DNA of 7,645 nt from Caldisericota bacterium. Its GTDB lineage: Bacteria; Caldisericota; Caldisericia; Cryosericales; Cryosericaceae. The translations under genes were made by a program, and so were the position numbers. The notes below the pieces were generated by a model, which searched no databases, was not told where the DNA came from, and saw nothing but the letters and a program-made list of their open reading frames with translations. Of this stretch, positions 1 to 5,328 are shown piece after piece. The stretch lies in assembly GCA_026390285.1 (NCBI GenBank), contig JAPLGH010000065.1, positions 1 through 7,645 on the forward strand. Direction: 5' to 3'. The number at the start of each line of letters is the position of its first letter. The stretch's first letter is position 1.

Positions 1-1
1 T

Positions 2-670
2 GGGAGCGGCATTCCGGCGATAGACCGCATAACCGGCATTGGGGGCTACCCACGCGGACGTATCACGGAACTGTTCGGAACGGCCAGTTCCGGCAAGTCT
101 GCTCTCGCAGTGGCTTGTTGCCTGAATTCAGCCGCCTTGGGGCTGACCGTCGTCTGGATAGACCTGGAACACAGCCTGACGGCCAAGCTGCCACTGGACC
201 CCGGTCCATCCGCACGGGACATTCTGCTGCTTGAGCCACAGACGGCGGAAGACGCTGTCGACATGGCCGTCATCCTTCTGGAACGCGCCTGTATTGATCT
301 GCTGGTCATGGACTCGGCGATTGTCATGAACCCGTCTCACCGCAAGCTCACGACGCTGGTCGCTCGTCGACACTGTGCCATGCTCTTCCTCAGTCGCAGC
401 TACCTGATGGCTGTTCCTGCATCGACAGCCTCCATCGGCGGCAGCGCACTGTGCAGTTTTGCCTCATTGCGCCTGAAAACGACGCAGGAACAGCTGGCCA
501 TGGATGAAGGAGACCTATCTTCTTTTGCAGTACGGGTACGCGTGGTCAAGAACAAACTTGCTCCGCCTGAGCGCGAGACCCTTCTATACTATTCGCTGGT
601 GGACGGTACACTGGCAGAAGAACCGCCGGCAATGGTAGCAGAGCAACTCGAGGAGGAACCGTGGCCATGA
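2..670 (+). CDS. Divergent, shortened RecA-like ATPase (5' end outside the window)
   Basis: The frame is open from the left edge, so the true start lies upstream; 222 residues are visible. Visible motifs follow RecA order. They are GGYPRGRITELFG at about residues 14-26, overlapping a Walker A box GTASSGKS (26-33); a strand WIDLEH carrying the glutamate that corresponds to RecA Glu96 (56); a Walker B-like LLVMDS (100-105); and VVKNKLAPPERE (181-192), the RecA segment whose lysines reach across the subunit interface to ATP. Compared with RecA, about 25 residues between Walker B and the next helix are missing. This removes the loop L1 region. The NQLREK start of loop L2 is replaced by SRSYLM, although GGSAL and the following strand remain. 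The protein ends about 30 residues after VVKNK, so the RecA C-terminal domain is absent. It is therefore a RecA paralogue rather than the main recombinase. It could bind ATP and perhaps pack against RecA, or act like ImuA-type accessory proteins; this is inference. It is translationally linked to the next gene. Confidence 0.8.
   Translation, partial: GSGIPAIDRITGIGGYPRGRITELFGTASSGKSALAVACCLNSAALGLTVVWIDLEHSLTAKLPLDPGPSARDILLLEPQTAEDAVDMAVILLERACIDLLVMDSAIVMNPSHRKLTTLVARRHCAMLFLSRSYLMAVPASTASIGGSALCSFASLRLKTTQEQLAMDEGDLSSFAVRVRVVKNKLAPPERETLLYYSLVDGTLAEEPPAMVAEQLEEEPWP
651..656 (+). promoter_or_regulatory. Ribosome binding site AGGAGG for the DUF72 gene
   Basis: A full AGGAGG lies inside the end of the RecA-like gene. 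It is 10 bases from ATG 667 and only 4 bases from the alternative in-frame GTG 661. The spacing and ATG preference favour 667, which makes an ATGA overlap with the upstream stop codon. This fits translational coupling of the two genes. Confidence 0.7.
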
Positions 671-1542
671 ATGCAGAGATACGTATCGGCACGTGCGGAT
701 ACTCGTTCCCTGACTGGAAGGGCGTCGTCTATCCACCCAACCTGCGCCCCTCGCTCTACCTCGTCCACTACGCCCGCACGCTCGGCTTCAACGCGGTCGA
801 GCTGGACAGCAGCTTCTATCACATGCCCACCATTCCCCTGACCGAGGCTCTCCTCCAGAAGACGCCACCCAGTTTTCTCTTCACCGTGAAGGCCCATCGG
901 AGCATAACGCACGAAGTATGGAACGCGATGAGGCCGGCCGCCCCGGGACGTCCAGCGTTCCCCGACCTGGCCTCAGGACTCAAGAACGCCGCCGCCCTGG
1001 CACCTGCGTTCACTGAGTTCTGGGAAGCAGTGACACCGATGGCTGACGCAGGCCGTCTCGGAACTGTTGTCCTTCAGTATCCGCCATGGTTCCGGGACAC
1101 TCTGGAAAACCGAAGGTTCCTCCTGACGACCCGCGACCTACTGCCCCGATTGCCTCTCTCTATAGAATTCCGTGACCGAAGCTGGCACAACGGAGACGCC
1201 CTGACGTTCCTCAAGCAGGAGCATCTTGGCTACGTCGCCGTCGACGAGCCACAGCTGCGTAATCTCCTGCCTCTGGTCCCGGCCGTCACCAGCGACGTCG
1301 CCTATCTCCGGCTGCACGGACGCAATCCCAACTGGTTTGGCGCGAGCAAAGAGGAACGGTATGACTACCTCTACTCAAAGGAGGAACTGGAGCAGATGCT
1401 TCCATCCATCCGCACCATGGCTGCAAGCGCGCCACTGATGTTCATCATGACGAACAACTGCCATCGGGGCCAGGCAGTGCAGAACGCACGGGACCTGCAG
1501 GCAATGATGCTGTTCCCTGAACAGAAGCAGCCGCAGCAATAG
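667..1542 (+). CDS. DUF72 (YecE-family) protein, TIM-barrel fold expected
   Basis: This is a 291-residue protein, close to the usual length for DUF72. Numbering from ATG 667, the family landmarks appear in order. They are RIGTCGYSFPDW near the N-terminus (8-18), YPP (22-24), ELDSSFYHMP (45-54), LQYPPWF (136-142), IEFRDRSW (166-173), a DEPQL strand (193-197), YLRLHGRN (213-220), RYDYLYS (231-237) and NNCHRGQAVQNA (263-274). The biochemical role of the family is not established. Its fold resembles TIM-barrel phosphoesterases and endonuclease IV-like proteins, which only hints at a nucleic acid or phosphate substrate. No signal peptide or membrane segment is seen, so it is cytoplasmic. The start overlaps the RecA-like stop by four bases, so the two are almost certainly co-translated. 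GTG 661 would add two residues and cannot be excluded. Confidence 0.9.
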   Translation: MNAEIRIGTCGYSFPDWKGVVYPPNLRPSLYLVHYARTLGFNAVELDSSFYHMPTIPLTEALLQKTPPSFLFTVKAHRSITHEVWNAMRPAAPGRPAFPDLASGLKNAAALAPAFTEFWEAVTPMADAGRLGTVVLQYPPWFRDTLENRRFLLTTRDLLPRLPLSIEFRDRSWHNGDALTFLKQEHLGYVAVDEPQLRNLLPLVPAVTSDVAYLRLHGRNPNWFGASKEERYDYLYSKEELEQMLPSIRTMAASAPLMFIMTNNCHRGQAVQNARDLQAMMLFPEQKQPQQ

Positions 1543-1543
1543 C

Positions 1544-1601
1544 GCTGTACTGTGCATCTGTTGGGGACGGGTGCCACAGGCCCCGTCCTGCACATTGCAG
1601 C
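1544..1601 (+). other. Extended hairpin in the gap between the DUF72 and sirtuin genes
   Basis: The core stem is GGACGGG (1565-1571) pairing with CCCGTCC (1582-1588). It continues inward as GCC/GGC around an ACA loop, with T1572 bulged. An outer stem TGTGCA (1551-1556) / TGCACA (1589-1594) stacks on the core across an 8-base bulge, and GCTG/CAGC is further out. No T-run follows, so it is not a standard intrinsic terminator. It ends just before the sirtuin ribosome binding site and could attenuate, stabilise or process the transcript. Confidence 0.5.
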
Positions 1602-1604
1602 AGC

Positions 1605-1608
1605 GAGG
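1605..1608 (+). promoter_or_regulatory. Ribosome binding site GAGG for the sirtuin gene
   Basis: GAGG lies 9 bases before ATG 1618 and 12 bases before ATG 1621. It supports the first ATG as start. It lies immediately 3' of the intergenic hairpin, so pairing there could affect its accessibility. Confidence 0.5.
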
Positions 1609-1617
1609 CAGCAACAC

Positions 1618-2361
1618 ATGATGAACGCACAGAAACTGGCAAGACTCATCCAGAACTCGCATCGCATCGTCGCGCTGACCGGGGCGGGAATCTCGACCGC
1701 CGCGGGGATCCCGGACTTTCGGGGACCGAATGGAATCTACGTGACCCATCAGTACGACCCCGAGAAGACCTTCGACATCGACTGGTTCGAGATGGACCCA
1801 CACTACTTCTTCGAGTTCGCTCGAGACTTCCTGACTACGATCGATCGCATCCATCCAACGCAAGCTCATGGATTTCTGGCGGAACTCGAGCAGCAAGGCC
1901 TGCTCCGATCTGCGATCACCCAGAACATCGACGGCCTGCACCAGAAAGCAGGCAGTAAGAACGTCATCGAGGTGCACGGCAGCTTCCAGCAGGGTCATTG
2001 CAGAAAGTGTGGACACAGCTATTCGTGTGACGAGCTCAAACACAAGATCCTTGCCGAGGGAGTTCCCCATTGCGACCGCTGTGACGGCGTGGTCAAACCG
2101 GATATCGTCTTCTACGGCGAGGCGGTCCGGGGCATGGAGGAAGCAGAATCGGAGGCCCGCCATGCAGACTTGTTTCTGGCCATTGGAACGTCGCTGAGCG
2201 TCTATCCTGCCGCAACGCTGCCGACGTTCAGCGGCGGCCCGGTCGTATCCATCAACCGCGGGACCATGGGCGAGCTGGTTCGAGGGATGGAATCCATTGA
2301 ACGCGACATCGACGAGGTATTCACCGAGGTCAGGACAATTCTTTGTCCGAGCTCCCGATAA
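1618..2361 (+). CDS. Sir2-family NAD-dependent protein deacylase (sirtuin)
   Basis: This 247-residue protein has the normal size for a bacterial sirtuin. It would remove acyl groups from lysines using NAD+, giving nicotinamide and O-acyl-ADP-ribose in the cytoplasm. Signature motifs are all present: GAGIS (22-26) and GIPDFRG (30-36) for NAD binding, TQNIDGLH (101-108), catalytic His120 in EVHGSF, and a four-cysteine zinc site (C128, C131, C152, C155). KPDIVFYGE (160-168), GTSLSVYPAA (190-199) and SINRG (211-215) follow. The Tyr-x2-Arg pair typical of class III desuccinylases is not evident after the GIPDFRG motif, so ordinary deacetylase activity is more likely. The frame stays open back to GTG 1552, but those 22 extra residues match no sirtuin feature and run through the hairpin. 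ATG 1618 or ATG 1621 is therefore preferred. The gene is co-directional with DUF72 after a 75-base gap and may share its transcript. cobB is the usual name for bacterial homologues, but the subtype is not proved. Confidence 0.93.
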   Translation: MMNAQKLARLIQNSHRIVALTGAGISTAAGIPDFRGPNGIYVTHQYDPEKTFDIDWFEMDPHYFFEFARDFLTTIDRIHPTQAHGFLAELEQQGLLRSAITQNIDGLHQKAGSKNVIEVHGSFQQGHCRKCGHSYSCDELKHKILAEGVPHCDRCDGVVKPDIVFYGEAVRGMEEAESEARHADLFLAIGTSLSVYPAATLPTFSGGPVVSINRGTMGELVRGMESIERDIDEVFTEVRTILCPSSR

Positions 2362-2388
2362 GATCGACGCAAGCGGTCTCGAAAAGAC

Positions 2389-2412
2389 GAGCCCCGCCTC
2401 AAGGCGGGGCTC
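2389..2412. terminator. Bidirectional stem-loop terminator between converging genes
   Basis: GAGCCCCGCC (2389-2398) pairs perfectly with GGCGGGGCTC (2403-2412) around a TCAA loop, giving a 10-bp GC-rich stem. It sits between the sirtuin stop and the stop of the converging phosphate transporter gene. On the minus strand the stem is followed by GTCTTTTC, a short T-run that suits the transporter transcript best. On the plus strand the trailing bases are not T-rich, so termination of the sirtuin transcript may be weaker. Confidence 0.85.
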
Positions 2413-2436
2413 TCAGCAATCCTGAACCAGAAGCAG

Positions 2437-4053
2437 CTAGTAGACGCCCAGGACGACGTCGGCGATGTTGTCGGAGTGGTCTGAGATACGCTCGAGGTTC
2501 GTGAACAGGTCCACGACAATAATACCAATCTGAGGGTCGATCTCGTGAGTGTTCAGTCTCGTGATATTGTGAGACATGAATTCCTTTGTCATGACGTCAG
2601 TGCGGTCTTCCATGTCCTTGACCCGATGTGCCCGTTCAACATCGTAGTCCCGGAGAGCATTCATGGCTTCTTCCAGCGTCTTCAACACGTGCGCAAACTC
2701 GGCCTTCACATCATCCTCGGTCCCGTTGGCGATCTTGAGTCGCTTGTCATCCTTGATCTGAACGAGCTCAACGAGGTTCGTGGCGTGGTCACCGACGCGT
2801 TCGATATCATTGACAGCATGCATCAGGGCCATGACGCGCGTGCCTTGCGCCTCAGAGAGATCGTGCTCGGTAATCTTGGTGAGGTACCCGGTGATCTCCT
2901 TCTGCATGGAATTCACCAGGTCCTCGTTGCGCAGCACTTCATCCAAGAGACTCATCTTGTTCTCGAATAGCGCCACCCTGCACGAGTCCACCATCCCATA
3001 GGTGATGTGACCCATGCGGAAGAGCTCCTTCGTCGCCTGTGACAGTGCCATCGTAGGAGTTGCCAGAACGCGTTCGTCGATGTACTGAACGACCTTCGTC
3101 TCTTCCTCCTTTCCGCGCGACGGAAGAAGCCAACGGACAAGCCGCTCAAATGGCTTGATCAGCAGGAGGGCAACGCATGTCATGATGACATTGAACATGG
3201 TGTGGGCATTGGCGACCTGTCGCGGAAGATAGGTAGACGTCGTTGCCACGAGTCGCGTAAACGGAACCAGGAACGGAAAGATGAGGATGACACCAAGGAA
3301 ATTGAACAGGAAGTGCGTTAGCGCAGTTCTCCGACTGACGATGTTCGTGCCGATGCTTGCTAGTCCAGCCGTCACGGTCGTGCCAATATTCGCGCCCAAG
3401 ACCAAGGCAATGGCAGATGGAAGAGTGATCATCCCTTGAAGCGAAAGGGCGACGACTAGACTAGTTGTTACTGACGAGCTCTGGATAATGCCAGTGAACA
3501 CTGCTCCGGCCAGAATCCCAAGCGCGGGCACGCGCCCAAACCTGACGAGGAAGTTTATGAAGGCCTGGTTCGTCTTGAGCGGACCAAGAGCATCGGACAT
3601 GAAGATCAGCCCGAAGAACAGGATGCCAAAACCGAGGATAGCCTCTCCCACAGCCTTCGTCGTCCTCCTCTTCACAAAGAACTCCATGAGAACGCCAACG
3701 AGAAGGAACGCCCAGATCACATCGTTGAGCTTGAACACAATGATCTGAGCCGTGATCGTCGTGCCAATATTCGCACCGAAGATGACGCCCATCGCCTGAC
3801 TCAATGTTAGGAGCCCAGCATTCGCGAACCCGACCAGCATCACGGTCGTCGCCGAACTGCTCTGGATGATGCTCGTCACAGTCAATCCAACAAGAACGCC
3901 CCTGATCGGACTGTTCGTTAGAGCCTGCAGGATGCGTCTGAGAGAGTCGCCAGCCGCCTTCTGCAGACCGTCACCAAGGAGCTTCATACCGTACAGGAAG
4001 AAGGACATCCCGATGACGAGGTTCATGGCTAATGAGACATATTGGCCGCGCAT
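2437..4053 (-). CDS. Na+/phosphate cotransporter family protein with C-terminal PhoU-like domain
   Basis: This is a 538-residue inner-membrane protein of the NptA/YjbB type (Na_Pi cotransporter family plus PhoU-like domain). The membrane half contains two inverted-type repeats, each with the hallmark serine-rich motif and partner motif. These are QSSSATT (64-70) with GANIGTT (93-99), and QSSSVTT (191-197) with GANIGTT (220-226). Several long hydrophobic stretches surround them up to about residue 300. A charged linker (PSRGKEEETK, about 311-320) leads to a helical cytoplasmic region. That region carries two PhoU-like E-R-x-x-D-H signatures, NDIERVGDH (415-423) and LERISDH (520-526). The expected role is sodium-coupled phosphate transport; some bacterial relatives export phosphate, so direction is uncertain. 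GGAGG lies 5 bases before the ATG, and a good promoter is found upstream. No Pho-box-like repeat was recognised. The gene is co-directional with galE 122 bases upstream, but no functional link to galactose use is apparent. Confidence 0.93.
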   Translation of the reverse strand: MRGQYVSLAMNLVIGMSFFLYGMKLLGDGLQKAAGDSLRRILQALTNSPIRGVLVGLTVTSIIQSSSATTVMLVGFANAGLLTLSQAMGVIFGANIGTTITAQIIVFKLNDVIWAFLLVGVLMEFFVKRRTTKAVGEAILGFGILFFGLIFMSDALGPLKTNQAFINFLVRFGRVPALGILAGAVFTGIIQSSSVTTSLVVALSLQGMITLPSAIALVLGANIGTTVTAGLASIGTNIVSRRTALTHFLFNFLGVILIFPFLVPFTRLVATTSTYLPRQVANAHTMFNVIMTCVALLLIKPFERLVRWLLPSRGKEEETKVVQYIDERVLATPTMALSQATKELFRMGHITYGMVDSCRVALFENKMSLLDEVLRNEDLVNSMQKEITGYLTKITEHDLSEAQGTRVMALMHAVNDIERVGDHATNLVELVQIKDDKRLKIANGTEDDVKAEFAHVLKTLEEAMNALRDYDVERAHRVKDMEDRTDVMTKEFMSHNITRLNTHEIDPQIGIIVVDLFTNLERISDHSDNIADVVLGVY

Positions 4054-4058
4054 TCGTG

Positions 4059-4063
4059 CCTCC
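4059..4063 (-). promoter_or_regulatory. Ribosome binding site GGAGG for the phosphate transporter gene
   Basis: The minus strand reads GGAGG followed by GCACG and then ATG, a 5-base spacing. This clearly supports the start at 4053. Confidence 0.75.
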
Positions 4064-4106
4064 GAGGATCAGTTTTCGGGTCGGTCTGGTATTTTGCCGC
4101 CTGTCT

Positions 4107-4134
4107 ATTCTATAGCGTTCTCCCGACGGGTCAA
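4107..4134 (-). promoter_or_regulatory. Sigma70-type promoter for the phosphate transporter gene
   Basis: On the minus strand a TTGACC -35 box (4134-4129, five of six consensus bases) and a TAGAAT -10 box (4112-4107, five of six) are separated by 16 bases. The predicted transcript starts near 4100, giving a leader of roughly 47 bases. A short palindrome CCCGTCGGG (4130-4122) overlaps the end of the -35 box and could be a regulator site, though it is short. The promoter lies downstream of the galE stop, so the transporter need not depend on galE transcription. Confidence 0.6.
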
Positions 4135-4158
4135 AAGACAAATGGATGGGAACCGCAC

Positions 4159-4176
4159 GTCATGGTCATGCATGAC
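4159..4176. repeat. GTCATG tandem repeat plus 12-bp perfect palindrome at the galE stop codon
   Basis: GTCATG occurs twice in tandem (4159-4164, 4165-4170) and is followed by its inverse CATGAC (4171-4176). The last two units form the perfect palindrome GTCATGCATGAC, which reaches the first base of the galE TAG stop as written on the plus strand. It lacks the GC-rich stem and T-run of a terminator. It may be a protein site or chance. Confidence 0.45.
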
Positions 4177-5159
4177 TAGTGGATCGGTCCACACTGCTCC
4201 CAGTTCCAGGCAGTCCGGACAATAGACTCGAGGTCCGCCAGCTGAGGCGTCCACCCGAGTTCCCTGCATGCGCGCCGATTGCCGGCGACGAGTACTGCTG
4301 GGTCCCCTGCACGCCGGCCCGCCTCAAGAATCAGTATGTCGTGCCCCACGATCCGTTGGGCAGTCTCGATAATCTGTCTCACCGAGAATCCTTCACCGTT
4401 TCCCAAGTTATATGTGGCCTCTAGCTGCCGCTCGAGCGACTCCAGGGCGAGAACATGGGCGTCTGCAAGATCATTCACGTGGATGTAGTCCCGGACGCAG
4501 GTGCCGTCAGCCGTTGGGTAGTCACTTCCGAAGACACTCACCGACGGTCTCCGGCCGGCTGCAGCCTGCAGTACTAGAGGGATCAGATGTGTCTCTGGGT
4601 CGTGGTCCTCGCCATTCCCGCCATTGGGATCGGCTCCAGCCGCATTGAAATACCTCAGGGAGACCGAACGAAGCCCATATGCCACCACGTAGTCGTGCAG
4701 GATTCCCTCGATGACCATCTTCGTGCGCCCGTAGACGCTGGTCGGCGCCAAGGCACTGTCCTCGTCAATTGGTACGCTCGCCGGCTCCCCATAGACAGCA
4801 GCTGAGCTCGAGAAAACGATGCGATCGACGCCCGTTGCACGCATGGCGTCGAGAAGATGCAATGTGCCGATCACGTTGTTCGTATAATAGGCGCGAGGCT
4901 CAATCATCGATTCGCCGACAAGACTGAAGGCTGCAAAGTGGATAAGGCTCGTCACGTGGAACTGCCGAATAGTCATCGCGACGTGGGCAGTGTCAGCGAT
5001 GTCGCCGACAATAAGTGGGATGTCTTGTGGAACAGCCCACCGGTGCCCCTTGGAAAGGTTGTCGAACACGGCGACCTGATAGCCGTTTCGTACCAGCCTG
5101 CGTACAGTGTGCGATCCAATGTAACCAGCCCCACCAGTCACAAGAACTGTTCCACTCAT
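4176..5159 (-). CDS. galE: UDP-glucose 4-epimerase
   Basis: GalE interconverts UDP-galactose and UDP-glucose with tightly bound NAD+, regenerating UDP-glucose for GalT. From ATG 5159 it has 327 residues, typical for the family. Visible features are the Rossmann motif GGAGYIGSH (9-17), the acidic FDNLSKGHR segment at the end of the second strand, GDIAD, and IHFAA. The catalytic serine region SSSAAVYG (117-124) and the YxxxK pair YGRTK (Tyr143, Lys147) follow, then RYFNAAGADP and RDYIHVNDLADAH. The GHNLGNGEGFSV-like C-terminal part is present as YNLGNGEGFSVRQ. This extended short-chain dehydrogenase arrangement is specific enough to name GalE. ATG 5162 immediately upstream is an equally possible start, giving one more Met; the frame extends to 5186 but those residues are not family-like. 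The gene is divergent from galT/galK, and the position supports a Leloir pathway role. It also probably supplies UDP-galactose for surface glycans. Confidence 0.95.
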   Translation of the reverse strand: MSGTVLVTGGAGYIGSHTVRRLVRNGYQVAVFDNLSKGHRWAVPQDIPLIVGDIADTAHVAMTIRQFHVTSLIHFAAFSLVGESMIEPRAYYTNNVIGTLHLLDAMRATGVDRIVFSSSAAVYGEPASVPIDEDSALAPTSVYGRTKMVIEGILHDYVVAYGLRSVSLRYFNAAGADPNGGNGEDHDPETHLIPLVLQAAAGRRPSVSVFGSDYPTADGTCVRDYIHVNDLADAHVLALESLERQLEATYNLGNGEGFSVRQIIETAQRIVGHDILILEAGRRAGDPAVLVAGNRRACRELGWTPQLADLESIVRTAWNWEQCGPIH

Positions 5160-5165
5160 CATTCT

Positions 5166-5174
5166 CTCCACCTC
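5166..5174 (-). promoter_or_regulatory. Ribosome binding site region for galE (GAGGTGGAG)
   Basis: The minus strand reads GAGGTGGAG before GAGA and two adjacent ATG codons. The GGAG part lies 6 bases from ATG 5159 and 3 bases from ATG 5162. The GAGG part lies 8 bases from ATG 5162. Both starts are therefore possible. Confidence 0.55.
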
Positions 5175-5178
5175 TTTG

Positions 5179-5191
5179 GCCCGCACCGGGC
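5179..5191 (-). other. Small GC hairpin at the predicted 5' end of galE mRNA
   Basis: GCCCG (5191-5187 on the minus strand) pairs with CGGGC (5183-5179) around a GTG loop. The predicted galE transcription start is near 5194, so this hairpin would form almost at the 5' end. It lies five bases before the ribosome binding site region. It could protect the mRNA from decay; it is too short and lacks a T-run for a terminator. Confidence 0.4.
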
Positions 5192-5200
5192 TATGAAGTT

Positions 5201-5229
5201 AGTATAGTCAGTACAGACTGCATGAACAA
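5201..5229 (-). promoter_or_regulatory. Predicted galE promoter
   Basis: The minus strand has a TATACT -10 box (5206-5201, five of six consensus bases). Seventeen bases upstream is a weak -35 box TTGTTC (5229-5224, three of six). Transcription would begin near 5194. A near-palindrome fills the part of the spacer next to the -10 box, consistent with a regulated promoter. Confidence 0.5.
5206..5219. promoter_or_regulatory. Candidate operator: 14-bp near-palindrome in the galE promoter
   Basis: AGTCAGTACAGACT is symmetric except for one A/A pair, so 12 of 14 bases are in palindromic positions. It lies between the galE -10 and -35 boxes, where a repressor would block polymerase. A weaker relative with the same CTGTAC core is found 40 bases away over the galT -35 region. 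The regulator is unknown. Confidence 0.4.
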
Positions 5230-5245
5230 GGAGACGGCATCAACT

Positions 5246-5259
5246 GGCCTGTACCAATG
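5246..5259 (+). promoter_or_regulatory. Candidate second, weaker operator half over the galT -35 region
   Basis: GGCCTGTACCAATG matches the minus-strand reading of the galE site at 8 of 14 positions, including the CTGTAC core. The GTAC centres of the two sites are exactly 40 bases apart. The match is modest and could be chance. Confidence 0.25.
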
Positions 5260-5277
5260 CCGGTGTTGGGCTATACT
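5250..5277 (+). promoter_or_regulatory. Predicted galT-galK promoter
   Basis: A TATACT -10 box lies at 5272-5277. The -35 region is poor: TGTACC at 5250-5255 with a 16-base spacer has three of six consensus bases. Transcription would start near 5284, about 45 bases before the galT ATG. A weak -35 box suggests an activator or other control may matter. Confidence 0.45.
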
Positions 5278-5316
5278 GCATGATGAACAGCCAGCGCTGC
5301 GGCACGGCGGCGCAAC

Positions 5317-5322
5317 AGGAGG
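5317..5322 (+). promoter_or_regulatory. Ribosome binding site AGGAGG for galT
   Basis: A full AGGAGG is 6 bases from ATG 5329, the optimal spacing. It fixes the galT start and predicts strong translation. Confidence 0.8.
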
Positions 5323-5328
5323 ACCACG

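Noticed and set aside
2..670. RecA-like gene as the cell's main recA
   Set aside because: It lacks the L1 segment, has a changed L2 start and lacks the C-terminal domain, so normal strand exchange is unlikely.
1552..1617. Upstream GTG extension of the sirtuin
   Set aside because: The 22 extra residues are translated through the intergenic hairpin, resemble no sirtuin N-terminus, and lack a ribosome binding site at suitable spacing.
1375..2163. 262-codon minus-strand ORF opposite the DUF72 end and sirtuin gene
   Set aside because: It is an antisense shadow of the well-identified sirtuin, with no family resemblance and no ribosome binding site noted.
1618..2361. Sir2 gene as an anti-phage NADase defence component
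   Set aside because: It has the complete zinc-containing deacylase architecture of housekeeping sirtuins and no adjacent Argonaute, HerA, TIR or similar defence partner.
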